A DNA stretch of 34,542 bases from Saccoglossus kowalevskii. Taxonomy: Eukaryota; Hemichordata; Enteropneusta; Harrimaniidae. Of this stretch, positions 1 through 11,879 are shown piece by piece (position 1 is the stretch's first letter; every line of letters begins with the position of its first letter). The notes beneath the pieces are model-generated. The model saw nothing but the letters and a program-made list of their open reading frames with translations, did no database searches and was not told the origin of the DNA. Made by a program: the position numbers and the translations under genes. Where the stretch lies: positions 119,586-154,127 of the forward strand of contig NW_003141813.1 of assembly GCF_000003605.2 (NCBI RefSeq). The letters run 5' to 3'.

Positions 1-1846
1 GAGTCTAAATTTACTTTTCCTCAGACAAATTAAAAAAACTTTGTATGACGCAGTTTTTCGCGATCTCGGGTGAAATGGACCGTGAACCAGGTCGAAATGG
101 ACCGTAATTTGCTACACAACGGCTATTCGCAGTTACTCGATCGCTCAAACGCCGGCAAGAACTAGTCGAAATGAAAGGGAACTATTGTAAATTGAGGCAG
201 GTTCCATTCAACTACAGACTAAACTGGTTGATAAAGATTAAAGGAGCCCTGACCTCTGGGAATACCTCATTCATAGAGTGCCTTAGTACCAGAGGTCACC
301 GCGCACGGCCGTACAACGTCCTTTGCGACATCGCTATAGATGCATGCTAGCTGCTAGCGATTAAGGTAACCAAGATGGCATCGCAGAGTGCGTGATTTGT
401 TTACGGTGTTCAAAAACAACATCTCGTTTTCAGGGATTTTTTGTATTTTTAATTAACCGAGCATTTTACGTTTGTGTTTTGTGCCAGTGAAAATTTAGTT
501 ATCGAAGACTGAGGCCAGCAACTAATTTGCTATAAGATCAACAGGACTTGTCAATCACAAATTAACGTAAACAAACTTTTCGGACTTTTAATCACATACG
601 CGTGCCTCGGTTCCCTATATTTTAAAATCGTTGTTTGAGTATGTTCTAGCATTGACAATGCTTCGCAATTTTAATACTATCTAGCCAAGACTTTCAGGGT
701 AAGAAAAATCAAAAATAAATTTCACTCCGAGTGACCACGAACCTGCATCCATACCTTAATATTACTAGTCCAACCCTCATACTTTTTATTTGACCTCTAT
801 CAGAGTAGTTTTATTTCATACTGAATTTGTCTTGATTACAAGCCAGATTTATTCGATATTTCAACATTGGTCAATGTTTAACGTTAGCTTTGTTGCCATA
901 GGAATCAAATTTACTAACTTGCTTAGAATCGAATTGTGTAGGCCAAATTACATACTTTAGTTTCGCATGAGATTTAATGAAGACACGGAAAATTCAAGCA
1001 AACCCAAATATGCATACATTCTCGGTAATATTTGTTTATTTGCCAAAATTTCTGACCAAATAGCTAGTGAATACTGCAATTGTTTTTATTTTGTATATGG
1101 TGCATACTGTATCATACCACGGTTACTAGGAAAGATAACCGTGATCAAACGTCATGTAACTTAAATTCTATAACTTATGAACATTATACACATATTCTAG
1201 ACATGTCTTCACCCATAACAACAGAAAGAACTAGTGCTTCTAAATTTATGACTTGTAGTACAAACCCTTCGCAGATAATCTTGTAAAAATACAAAATGGC
1301 ATTTGTATATAAATGACACGTAGTTTGCCCTCACCACGTGCCTGCTTTATTGTGACAAGCTATTATAAATCACACCCCAGTATATCTTATAAATATATCA
1401 CTTAGATTAAGATGGCAACGTTTGTAAAAAAAAAGAATGGGTCAAAATAGGTTTGAAAAAGGAGTACTTTTTACCCTGTGTAATCTCTCGTGCATATATG
1501 CAACATTTCTGTTGTGGAAGTGTGTCTCTATATTATCTGTTTTTATTCTACATTTTTTTCATTTAGCCAATACAATATATAAACGTACTAAAAAGAACTT
1601 ATGACTAATCAGAATAAGTGTATGCGACTATATAGTTGTTTATAATTATTTGCAAGCCATAACTTGTATTGTCGTTTTTGAATTAATTTATGTATGGAAT
1701 GAATATTATATGAAGAGGGCGACAAATGCTGAGTTCAGGTTACAGTCACATAACATTGATAATATAATCCATTTTTTAATTCTTTCTTGCTATAAATCGA
1801 ATGATAATAACGTCTTCTGTATTTTATATGTTTGACATTACTACAG
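1..1846. other. Noncoding sequence upstream of the first recognised ROCO exon
   Basis: I see no convincing exon here. Short open frames exist (for example 967-1164 and 1080-1286), but they overlap each other and show no domain or splice support. The first recognised exon of the downstream gene starts in phase 0 behind an AG at 1845-1846. This stretch is therefore either one of that gene's introns, with earlier ankyrin exons left of the window, or its 5' region. Minor structure: a direct repeat of GAAATGGACCGT at 72-83 and 94-105, and a perfect 10-bp inverted repeat at 250-259/289-298. Confidence 0.5.
250..298. repeat. Short perfect inverted repeat
   Basis: TGACCTCTGG at 250-259 is exactly complementary to CCAGAGGTCA at 289-298, giving a 10-bp stem with a 29-base loop. 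No function can be read from it. The arms resemble steroid-receptor half-sites (AGGTCA), but such a short match is weak evidence. Confidence 0.5.
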
Positions 1847-4271
1847 CAAGGTGAAAATGCTCTCAATAAAGTGTTGCAACGCCCTGGGTTTTGGTTTAAA
1901 TTTGATAAGCAGAGATCTGCACTGAATATTATGAAACTACTTCTAGAGACACACATCGATATAAACAATGTTAATGAAGTAAGTACAATTAATGTTTATA
2001 TGCTAATGATTATCTGATTATTTTACAATTTTGCCTTTCAACTGAACAAAAAATAATCCTCATACATGTGCTTTATCTTACCATAGGAAAACCAGACACC
2101 ATTAGAGTATATTAATTCGAACATTAGGGCAGCAGGTATTGAAACAGACTTCTACAAAGAAGCTAAACTATTACTTCTGAACGCAATACAGGCAAGTTAA
2201 TATTCTGTACCATCAAACAGATTACCATAGTTTATTATGTTGTGCAGTGACTGCTATTCATTATGTAATCCAAATGTGTTCAACAGGAACGTGAAAAGAG
2301 TGAATTAATGATGCAGGATGGAGTTAAAATTGATGTAGTCAAGCTGTACTTTGCTGGTCACGGTGGAGTTGGCAAAACAACTCTTAAAGAAACTCTGATG
2401 AGGGTAGGTATGAAAATGAATTGATTACTTTGATGAAACCAAAATGAAATTAATATCTGAATTTTTGGCACGTTGTTATCAAAATTGTCTTCCTCATCCT
2501 TAATTTAGAATAATAATACTCACTGTATCAAACTGTAATAACACGTAACAAGATGACGTCGCTATATATGACTCTGTTCATGATGCTGCTTAAGTAATTC
2601 AGCCCCAAATGTATTTTACGGAAGCGAATTATTTTAACTTTAACATAAAGTAATTTTATTATCACATTGTTTAGTTTGTCTTGAATTTCACTATTCTATT
2701 AATTCACCTTTAAATTAATACATTTCTTCTAACTAAACAGGGCCGTATATTTCTAGATAGCCGATAAACACCTTATAGGTAAGGGGGAACAATGTCCCAA
2801 TTGAATTAGAAAATTCACTGTCATCACTACATCCCCATCCAATGGGACAGGGAAGATTTGAGCAGAATTTGATGTTGGAAAAGAATTGAACTAAGTAGAT
2901 TGAACCCACCATTTTTTAACGCAATTCGCACTGCACTAAGCACTGTACTGCTAACAGTAGACTAGAATTGAACCACAACATTAGACTTTCTGTATCAAGT
3001 CTAGCTTTGGTGACAGTAGAATAAATTTGAACCCACAACCTTCAACATGTTAATTTCTTGCTTAATGGTGGCACATGAAAATCGATTCCTCAAATTCTGC
3101 ACTTGCGTTAATATTGACTATATTTGTTAGCCTTGTTGAAAATTGACAATCTTTGTCACGATACAATACCAATCATGTCACTTTGGGTTACTAATGACCT
3201 GTAATAGGTACAGTTTTGGTGATTGGGGACTGGTTTCTGATGCACTGCTGCAAAAGACATAATGCTAAAACAGAAATACATGAGATTATATTAGTGTACG
3301 AGTTGCTGTGCCACTAAATAAAATATTTGTTTGGATAGTTGCTAGGAATTATATTTGGTTGTTATGGTCACATAGATATTGATCATATCTGAAACATGCT
3401 AGTCATTGATTGTTTTTTTATTAATGTTGTAGGAGCTATTTCTACGCTTGTTTTGTTTTATAAATGTTGTAGGAGGTGAAATCTGACAGAGAAATCTACT
3501 CTTGTCCACCTGGCAAAGATGAATATGTAAAAACTCCTGGCATTGAGATCATTGACTATGAACTTCCAGTGATAGGAAAGGGCAGCATTTGGGATTTTGC
3601 AGGTCAGACTCAGTTTTTCGTGTCACATACGTTGTTCCTTGATCCAAGTAAAGGGACATTTCTACTTGTCTACAAGATAGTCACTCATGATGGAAAAAAG
3701 CTGGTAAGGCCTATGGACTTGAAAGAGTCAAATTTGAAAGAGGTGAGATATCATACATGCTTTGCATATCAACGTTGATTCAATAATCTATTCTATTCTT
3801 CCAAATGAATCATTGGAATTTGCAGAGATATTTTAATGTGACGGCTAACTACATATATCCAAAAGATTGAGAAATGTAATGTTTACCTAACCTTGAGTTA
3901 GAGTATAAATTGACGATGATGACGAGTATCCAGGAGAGGCATTTAGTGTTTATGTTGTACAAACACCAGTATTGGTTTGAAAACAATTCCATATAGACTA
4001 TATATATATATACATCAATTTCAATTTGCCAGCATGCAGATGGTCCAGGTGTAAAGTGAAGTATATTAGATGCAGATTTCACTATTGTTAAATACTTCAG
4101 ATAATTGATATTTTTTTTTACATTATTTGTCAGTTGTTTGTCTGGCTCAAGATGATACGCAACTCTTTCATACAATCTGATATTGACCCAGCTGCTCGGC
4201 CAGAGATTATTCTGGTGGCCAGTAGAGTTGATTGGACAAATGAATACAAAAATGAAGGTAATTTACGTACT

Positions 4272-4335
<64 letters not shown>

Positions 4336-6781
4336 GAAAATGCTTATGATTTTTAACTATGAAATATGTCGTAACCGTCTATAACGATGAAGGAAATGTA
4401 TAAAAACTCACATCCTTCATGTTGAACATATTTATGATTTATTTTGTGCAGCTTCACTTGTCAAGAAAGAAATTTTGAAGGAATGTAAAGAAATGATAAA
4501 AGGTCAGGTTAACATCTCCAATGAAACCTTTTTGGTAAATTGTCATGATGGTAACAGTTCTGAAATGCAACAGTTGAGGGCGGTACTCCGCAATAGAAGA
4601 GATGCCATACTAAAGGTAATTTAATAGTTTATGTTAAATAATCTCAATGCATAGTGCATATTTTTCATCAGAAGCACAAATCTTGGTAATGATATCGTCT
4701 CATTTTATCGAACAAATATTTGACGTGGATTGAGCATTGAGGAAACGTAATTTACTTCAGTACATTCAGATATATAAGACTAGGCTAACTAGGCTCGTTC
4801 AGCGAGCTTTTCAATTGCATTGAGTAAGATGTAGTTATGGAAGCTGAGATACAATTTTTAAAAAAAAAACTACTAAAAATACAAAATATTAATAAATAAA
4901 CAAATTTATATTGAAACATATGAAAATTAAAATTAAATTTGAGCCTATACCTACATCGGATTTAAATCAAATTGTTGTAACTGTTACTCTAAATTCTGTT
5001 TTTCAGCTTGAAAAACCGATGCCAAAAATATGTGACAGTATATTGAAATCAAAAAATGATTGGACGCGTGATAACATTGGTTTTCCAGTTATGCGTTGGT
5101 CAGAATACTTTGATCTAATTAAGAGCTCTGTGGATCCTAGGGTGAAAGAAGATTTCCTTCGAACAGCAACCAAATATCTACATTATGGCGGTCATGTGAG
5201 TTGAACAATTCTGACTGAATATGAGCAATTCTATAGAACCTGAGAATATTATTTTGGAAACTTGGATTTTCATTTCATATTCATATTACGCTATGTATCA
5301 AGTTATTATCCAAAATAATTGAGTTATAAGTCCAAAAGAAAATATGTTCGCATTTATTCAGATTTTTCATAATAAACATGAACAAATACTTCTTAGTAAT
5401 GTCAAGTATGAATACTTCATAAACATGACAAATAACATTATATATATACTATTTATGTTAGGCTTACTATCTATCGATAATATTTGTAAATATTTAAAAT
5501 TAAATTATTATTATGCGCCTTTTATATTTTATATTTTAGCTTATACATATGAAAGGCCTTGTAAAGGATGGAACCGATGTTGTAGTCCTTGTACCACAGT
5601 GGATGTGTAGTAGAGTGATGGGTCCATTCCTGGCACCAGAAGAATTCATTCAGTTTGCCAAGAAGTTGCCAAAAGGGACGACACATGAGAGGCAGGACAT
5701 TGAAAGTGTATTTGATGAGGCAACTAACAAAGATTTGGTTGTGGAGTTGTTAGGTGCACTAGAATTACTGTTTCTTTTCGAGAAGGATTCTGAAAATAAT
5801 TCTTTAAAAGATTTGTTCATTATTCCTACTCTACTGTCTGATAGTATGCCTGATGGTCAGTGGAAAAAGGGTCCATACAAAAGTAGATATGGTCGACGAA
5901 TTCAATGCCATACCGATAGGGATATGTTTTCACCTGGTCTCTTCCCGAAATTACAAACACGTCTTTACCACAATTTCACTGACATGGGAAAGCCACCAAG
6001 TGGTATATGGAGGAATGGAATAAAGGTTTCCTATGGTGCAGAGGGTCTGGTTTATTTTACTAATGACAAGACTGCAATAAACTTCGTTGTGAGAAGTCGG
6101 GATGATAAAGGCATTGATAAGTGTTACAAGCTGATGGATATGATCCGGCAGTGTATCTATGATGTACGTAACCAAATTGCACCAGGGTGTGATGTCGATG
6201 AATATATCCTCAGTGAAGAGTCTATCACAGATATTGAAGACTTTGAAGACATATGCTACTATTCAATGGATATTATCCGTGATGCAGAATCCAAGAAGAC
6301 CACCATATACAATGAAAAGTACGGTATTGAAGACAAAGTTGAAGATTTGCTGTGTGTCGGGTATGACCCAATATTCGTGAATGAGCAGAAGTATGATTGC
6401 GACATCAAGTGGTTACTACATCAGACAAAACAGGATTTGACTGATATGTTGGAAATTGAACGCGATGATAATCACAGATTCATGGCAGATTATATGGGTA
6501 TATCACGTATTGACAGACGAGTTATGAAAGAACATGTAACAATGAAAAAAAAATGCGTGACAGAACAACTATTTGATGAGTGGTCTCTGAGGTGGGCAGA
6601 AAGAAAACAGAGAGATGGAGCAGATGCAATAAAAACAGAAGTTATAACAACAGGTCTTAAGCCATACACTGTCTACTACGAAAGCAGCATACAAAATCTA
6701 CTCGAAATCAAGAAGAATTATCTGCAAAATAGAGATGATGTAGAGGAAACCATAGAAGCTATGTTTCAACGCCGTGTATGA
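1847..6781 (+). CDS. ROCO-family protein, DAPK1-like: ankyrin - Roc GTPase - COR - death-like (5'-partial)
   Basis: Eight exons join in frame: 1847-1978, 2087-2191, 2287-2403, 3473-3742, 4134-4257, 4452-4615, 5007-5195 and 5540-6781 (TGA). They encode 780 visible residues. Residues 1-79 look like the end of an ankyrin array (KLLLETHIDINNVNE, then TPLEYI). The Roc domain follows: P-loop GHGGVGKT at 103-110, G3 motif DFAGQ at 159-163, and ASRVD at 237-241 in the G4 position, where DAPK1-type Roc domains also deviate from NKxD. The COR region covers about 305-640 and includes VVVLVPQWMC near 382-391, as in DAPK-type COR. Residues about 660-780 are helical and death-domain-like. ROCO proteins are large GTP-binding signalling proteins that dimerise through COR; DAPK1 adds an N-terminal kinase. 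No kinase is visible here, and the start lies upstream. Phases agree at every junction (only the 4257/4452 intron is phase 1). There are no frameshifts, so the gene looks functional. Its partner and pathway are unknown. Confidence 0.88.
2192..2286 (+). other. GC-AG intron of the ROCO gene
   Basis: The exon ending ACAG at 2191 is followed by GCAAGT rather than GTAAGT, and the intron ends in AACAG. Exon frames on both sides are phase 0 and join cleanly, so the boundary is well fixed. GC-AG introns make up about one percent of metazoan introns and usually have a strong flanking consensus (CAG|GCAAGT), as here. The intron is only 95 bp. Confidence 0.85.
4274..4335 (+). repeat. ATT trinucleotide microsatellite in a ROCO intron
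   Basis: About 20 uninterrupted ATT units lie 16 bases downstream of the 5' splice site at 4258. In the + strand frame they encode a run of leucines, but the splice donor ends the coding frame before them. Likely length-polymorphic. Confidence 0.95.
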
Positions 6782-7373
6782 AGTCATGTGATAGACTGGA
6801 TCACGTGCGTGTGATAGACAATTGTTGAATGCTCTCAATGATGGACAGACAGAAAACAAGAAGATGGCGGAATACACTAAAATCGGAACTTATTACAATA
6901 CCTATTAAACCACACATTGTCGACTGTAAAAGATATAATTCAAACCATAAATGTGTTTAAGAATCTTGTATCTCGTCAGTTTTTTTATTGAGCATTACCA
7001 GCAATATGTTATTTATATGTGGTTCCAGATTTTATGAAAATATAATTTGTCAGCTTGTATGATAGTATATAACATTTCCTGTCATTACTACGTGTAATAT
7101 CAAATGTGTTTAAAACCATAATTGACAGAATTAAAAACTTATAGTCAGACGTACATGTAAATTGTACATGTTAACAAGACATTTACTGGAAATCGCCAAA
7201 TATTAGTGAACACGTAGACAGATTAAAGGCAGGCATAGTATTTATATGCCCAGAATATGTTAATTACTACTTTGTTGATTTCCCGTGTTGGGTATAAATA
7301 TATCAGTGTATATGTAAACCAGATAATTGGGTTTCAAGATTGTTATTATTCCAGCTATGGTTCATTGAATAAA
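6782..7373 (+). promoter_or_regulatory. ROCO 3' UTR and poly(A) signal
   Basis: After the stop at 6779-6781, the first good AATAAA is at 7368-7373, followed by an A-rich run. This gives a 3' UTR of about 600 bases, low in GC. Weaker variants (ATTAAA-like) occur earlier. The cleavage site is inferred from sequence only. Confidence 0.5.
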
Positions 7374-7399
7374 TGAAAAAAAATACAGTACAGTGTGTT

Positions 7400-9519
7400 T
7401 TTGCAGTGCCAATTTTATGTAGCAAATATATTAAGGTGTATGAACTCATCGATAATACGTCAAACGAAATCCGTATTCTTATGGAATGAAAAAAAGAATG
7501 TGTCTAAGTGATACATTGCCGCGCACTGAGAGCTATGTAAGAATAGCAACACCAACTGACGCCCTAGAACAATGAAAAACATGTATGTGTTTCTTGGAGA
7601 AAGTAAAAATCTGTTTGTGATTAAGCTTCAAGTAACTAAAGATGTTAAGGTGGCCTTGCCATAGAAAACTAACAATTGAGGACTGGGTATATGTAACAGT
7701 GTCCCACGTAGGGCACCAACCCCTGAACAAGTACAAACATTTAGAAGATCAGGTGGTTGGCAAAAATAGTGCGCCCTCTACATATCGACTGCAATCCTAT
7801 TCCAGTAAGCAATTTTGCCTTCTACTTCAGTCCAGTTCAGTCCATCTTTTTTAATGAAATAATCAACATTTGCTAGGTATACCCGAAGCAGTTTCGTGCC
7901 ATATTCATTCCAGATTATGTTGAGTGGCGTATCCTTACTGACTAACCCATAATCCGTCTAATGTTTCAATGTTCACGTTAGATGAGCGCTCATAACTTAT
8001 AGTATGTGATATTATGAGACCATTGATTTTATTTGAAAAGGTTCTATAGAAAGAACAAAAAGTTGAGCGAACCTCGGGAAAAGAAATTGGGGCAGGGGGT
8101 GATTTATATAATTAATAAAACACACCAATAATAAGGTATTAGTTAAGCAATAACCCCTGTGGTTAATGCTGTTATATTATACCAGTATATTGACTAATCG
8201 ATAAAACTAGTAAGAGAAGAATTGACTTGCATCTACTATAAGATTGTGATTATAGCCCTTGAACATGAATATTTATAAAAACAGTATGTAGTTGTACACT
8301 GAATGCACACAAAAACTACACACGCAACACAGTTCAAATTTAATACAAAATTCTTTTATTCCGTCCAAAAACGTATCCACAATGAATACACGTAGAACAG
8401 CTTAAACGCAAAAATTAGCATAACAAAGGATGACCTTCCGGACTTTTTACTCACTACGTAAACGCCATTCGGATAACAGGGTCATGTACGCTTTGGATCA
8501 ACAAAACAATAGATTTTACACGTCTTCATTCCGGTTTTGGGTCTGGTCTGTAATTGGCCCATTGAAAATCGGATATTTTACCTTCAGTGGTACTTGGTTC
8601 AATCGAAGTTTGAAATATGGTGGGACGCGGTGGTGAACCATGTACGGTGACCGGCACGGCGATCTCAGACCCAACCTGGGTAGATCTTTGGTATAACCAA
8701 GGCTTTGTGACAGTGTGTCTGACAAGTTTTGTCGTTGTTCTGTTGGTGTAAGATTGGATGCTCTCCTCGTTTGTGTGACAGGACACGTTCATGATATGCC
8801 TCGTCCCAACTCCGACCGAATCAAGAACTGTGCATGTGTCATTTTAATGCAGTGGGTGGTGTACACTCTGGACAAATCTGCAGCCTTCGAAATTACCTTC
8901 TTCATTCCACTAATTTATTTACCGTGACCCTAGTTGCTATTTTGTGTTCAACTTCATCAAGTCCCTCGATCTTTATCACTCCGTCGGTACGGTCGTGATA
9001 TCATTTCGCGGCGAAGCCTACGAATCATATCGCGACCTACCTCCGAATAAAAATGCAATCAAAAACATTTATGAATATTTATTACATCATGGCTAATCAT
9101 AATTATTACATAGATTTGAAACGAACAATGAAATCAATCGAATTTCAAATAGTAATATTGAAAACTGAGTTGTTGTAAAAATTCGATGCTTCGTCCTCAT
9201 TTGTGTCGGTTTTCAAGACGAGCTGGCACCATTTAATATATTGCTGACATTCTTCTCTAAGTTCTGCGACGATCGTTTATAGCTACAAACTCTTATTGAA
9301 AAAAAAGGACAAAGTTAGTTCTCGTACAAGATGAGATGCTACCGCGTACACAACTATGCAATTGTTTTTTTTTTAATCCATGTCATAGGAAGTAGCCAAG
9401 TATCATAACCTCCTCAAACAAGTGTCATGATTTATATTTTCTTTAGGTGAGGCCGCTTTTGGCGGTCATAGCGACTTTCAATGGTGAACCCTGGATAATC
9501 CGCATCTGCTTATAATTTG
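7400..9519. other. Intergenic stretch without a recognisable gene
   Basis: Open frames on both strands (7533-7854, 8430-8927) are short, overlap one another and show no family motif. One compact inverted repeat is present at 8991-9037. The far end (9520-9632) belongs to the split recombinase described separately. Confidence 0.5.
8991..9037. repeat. Imperfect hairpin (inverted repeat)
   Basis: The left arm beginning GGTCGTGATATCATT pairs with a right arm ending ATATCGCGACC, about 16-17 bp with roughly two mismatches. The loop contains GGCGAAGCC. It sits in noncoding DNA. It may be the palindromic core or terminus of a decayed DNA element; no protein or target duplication supports that. Confidence 0.5.
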
Positions 9520-9632
9520 TCATGATAACGTCATTTGCATGTTAGTGAAATTAGCAAGAAGACAACTGGCGGTTATAATTGTCGAATACGTAATGTTGGT
9601 TGAAACAACAAGACGCCTATAACTATGAGAAT
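9520..9632 (-). pseudogene. 3' part of the Crypton-type recombinase ORF, left of the LTR element
   Basis: Reading the minus strand from 9630, the frame of the recombinase interrupted at 18747 continues for 35 further sense codons to TGA at 9522-9520. The five bases at 9628-9632 (AGAAT) repeat those at 18747-18751 beside the other LTR. Removing the LTR element and one AGAAT copy gives one continuous reading frame. The peptide itself has no motif I recognise, so the assignment rests on frame continuity and the duplication. Confidence 0.65.
9628..9632. repeat. Target-site duplication AGAAT, left copy
   Basis: AGAAT immediately precedes the 5' LTR and is repeated at 18747-18751 immediately after the 3' LTR. 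Five bases alone could be chance; the recombinase frame resuming across it makes it credible. Confidence 0.65.
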
Positions 9633-9964
9633 TATGTCCCGACATCGGGGCAATTAATCAGACATTAAGGTGTGTTAAATACTTGGTGTGATTGGCTATA
9701 TGCGATTGAATGTATGGAGGCTACGCCTTAAGCTCTTAAACTCATATGTGAAAAGTGAATAAAGCCGATCTCAGTTAGTTGTGGCAAGCTCTCCACGAGG
9801 CCGAAGTCTTGATGCGGTCGTGAGAGAGTTACAATGCAGCTGAGACCAAATGTGACACAATTCGATTCTATGTGTGTTTTTGTTCGATTGAAAGGGTGGC
9901 GAATCCTCCGATCACTGGTACCTGACTTGAAGGCTTAATAACACGACAATTAAGTCGTGGCACT
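9633..9964 (+). repeat. 5' LTR
   Basis: The segment from about 9652 to 9964 aligns with 18443-18746. The strongest block starts at TGTATGGAGGCTACG (9711). It contains a poly(A) signal AATAAA at 9758-9763. Near the 3' end is a perfect hairpin CACGAC-AATTAA-GTCGTG. The LTR ends ...GGCACT. The outer end is set at 9633 from the AGAAT duplication; the first 20 or so bases align poorly with the other LTR. I could not identify a tRNA primer-binding site after 9964. Confidence 0.8.
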
Positions 9965-10000
9965 GCGTTTACTGCACAACAACTTCCCCTAACGAACTGT

Positions 10001-11075
10001 ATGCTGACAAGAAGACGAACTCAAATAAAAGAAGGGATACGCGAAGTTTTGACTGAGCACCTAGGCCAGATGACACGAGCCATTGCAGGGGACCGGAGAG
10101 CAACGCAACAGGTTGTACAAGAACAATAGTGGGTAGTGGAAGAGTTACAAAATCGTCCAGCACCCATCAGCATAGGAATAGCTCTGATCCTATTCAGGGG
10201 AACGCAGTCGAAAAATGGGATAAATTGACTGCAAAAATTCAACGCATATGCAAACTTTAATCAATTGCCTGGGGATAGGAGAGTCGCGGGACTTAGAATG
10301 TTCATGTCTGGACCAGCAGAGATTTGGATAAACGAGTTGACACCAGAAGTAAGAGACGATTATGAAGCCTTAACAGCAGCTTTTGTCGCACATTTCGAAA
10401 ACGCCGACTTCGATTGGGTACTAGAACAAGAGCTGTTCAAGCAAAAACAAGGAATCGATGAATCCGTGGAAGACTACACCGCGAACATCAAAACACGGTA
10501 TGCCAGACTTCATAAAACACCCGACGAACAATTGCATTACTTCCGTGCCAGACTACGAAATGACATTAAAGGCCAAGTAATAGCACACCAGCTGCAGACC
10601 ATTGAAGAAGCCAGACGAAGAGCTAGATTGAGTGAAATAGTGTTCGACATGCAAAAACAAGAAGCGGAGAAGACAAGAACCGAATTATCAGCAATCGAAC
10701 TTGGCGTAAAAAGACAGACACAGAAGACCAAACAGTTACTGCAGCAACGTCATCAACCCCAATACGTGTACAATACATCGCATTTCGAGGGACAGAGGAT
10801 GGATGAAAACCAAGCCGTTGGCGGGACGAGGACTGCTTATCAGGGTAGGAAATTTAATTCAATCCCAATTTGTAAAATCTGTAATAAGGAGGGTCATACT
10901 GCTGCTGGATGTTACCGCCGTAAAAAATTTGATGATATTAATTGTTATAATTGTCAGAAATTGCAGAGACAGTGCACGGAGAGGGGATATTATTTGTTAT
11001 AGTTGCGGGAATAGGGGCCATATTGCTAGGAATGGTGGAGCTAACATGCAGGGAGAAAATTTAAACCAGAGATAG
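10001..11075 (+). pseudogene. gag: gag of the chromodomain/envelope LTR element
   Basis: The frame starts at ATG 10001 and runs to 11002, with stops at 10127-10129 (TAG) and 10226-10228 (TGA). The central part (10265-10750) is a retrotransposon capsid-like helical domain (GPAEIWINEL, then FVAHFENADF, then VEDYTANIKTRYARL). The nucleocapsid follows: a first zinc knuckle of CX2CX4HX4C form (CKICNKEGHTAAGC) near 10870-10911, then a second, CYSCGNRGHIARNG, in another frame near 10994-11035, with its last cysteine replaced by glycine. Gag forms the particle and binds element RNA. At least one frameshift separates the two knuckles. It lies about 36 bases after the 5' LTR. Confidence 0.8.
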
Positions 11076-11118
11076 AAATAGACCTGACCTTAGAAAAGAA
11101 ATAAAAGAAAGTCCTCTT

Positions 11119-11492
11119 TTGTGTTCAATTTCAACCGATATTTATATTAGCAATATGATTAAGATAAAAATAGACGACAGGTATATTTGGTGGCTATTAG
11201 ACACAGGTGCGGTGATATCTGTAATTTCAAAGAGTTTCATGCGAAATTTTCCAAGCTTGAGAAATCGTAAGATGTATCCCCCATTCGAAGTTCGGTACGT
11301 ACAGTAAATGGCCAATTAGTCACACTCAGAGACAAGATTTATGTCAAGGTAGAAATAGCTAACAATAAAGTGATGATTCTGTTTCATATTGTCGATTATA
11401 CAAAAAGTAATGTGATAATTGGAGCAGATTTTCTTGCCGAACATAAAGCAGTAATCGATTTTTCAACACGAAAATTTAACTTGAGACCGTAG
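11119..11492 (+). pseudogene. Retroelement aspartyl protease
   Basis: The active-site motif LLDTGA is near 11200-11217, followed by the expected hydrophobic continuation (VISVIS). A second half, in another frame from about 11295, ends with IIGADFL, the usual C-terminal signature of retropepsins. The frame breaks around 11290-11300, where the first frame stops at 11305-11307. The protease would process Gag and Pol. It is the first pol domain after gag, as expected in Ty3/gypsy. From 11493 to about 11880 only linker-like, stop-containing sequence is visible. Confidence 0.8.
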
Positions 11493-11879
11493 TTCCCGAT
11501 ATGGACACAAAACAGTGTAAGAATACCCGCTAGATCACAACAGATTATAACCTGTAATACACGATCACACTACCCCAATGGTGTAGTCGCAAAAAATAAA
11601 TGTGTAAAAAATCAATTTAAGTATGGTTTATTGACCGCCAAGGGGATTTTCCAAATACAGAGCAATAAAGTACCAATTAGAATAATGAATCCATTGGACA
11701 CGGAAATTCAAATTCCCTGAGGCGTTAGAGTCAGAATGATACAATGTTTAACCCCGGTTATTGGCATATTTGACGCTGGCTTAGAAAAGGAATACTTGAA
11801 TTTGAACGAAATTGGACACAATAATTACCCTAGAGAAAACATAGACCATTTTAATGTGGACATGACCAGAGCTGATTAA

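Noticed and set aside
967..2017. Small open frames upstream of and across the first recognised exon (967-1164, 1080-1286, 1650-1835, 1735-1968 minus)
   Set aside because: No domain, no splice support, overlapping each other; the true exon is 1847-1978 only.
4134..4337. Open frame ending in a poly-leucine run
   Set aside because: The leucines come from the intronic ATT microsatellite; the real exon ends at 4257 at a splice donor.
8430..8927. Overlapping open frames on both strands
   Set aside because: No motif from any family I know; lengths are within chance for this composition.
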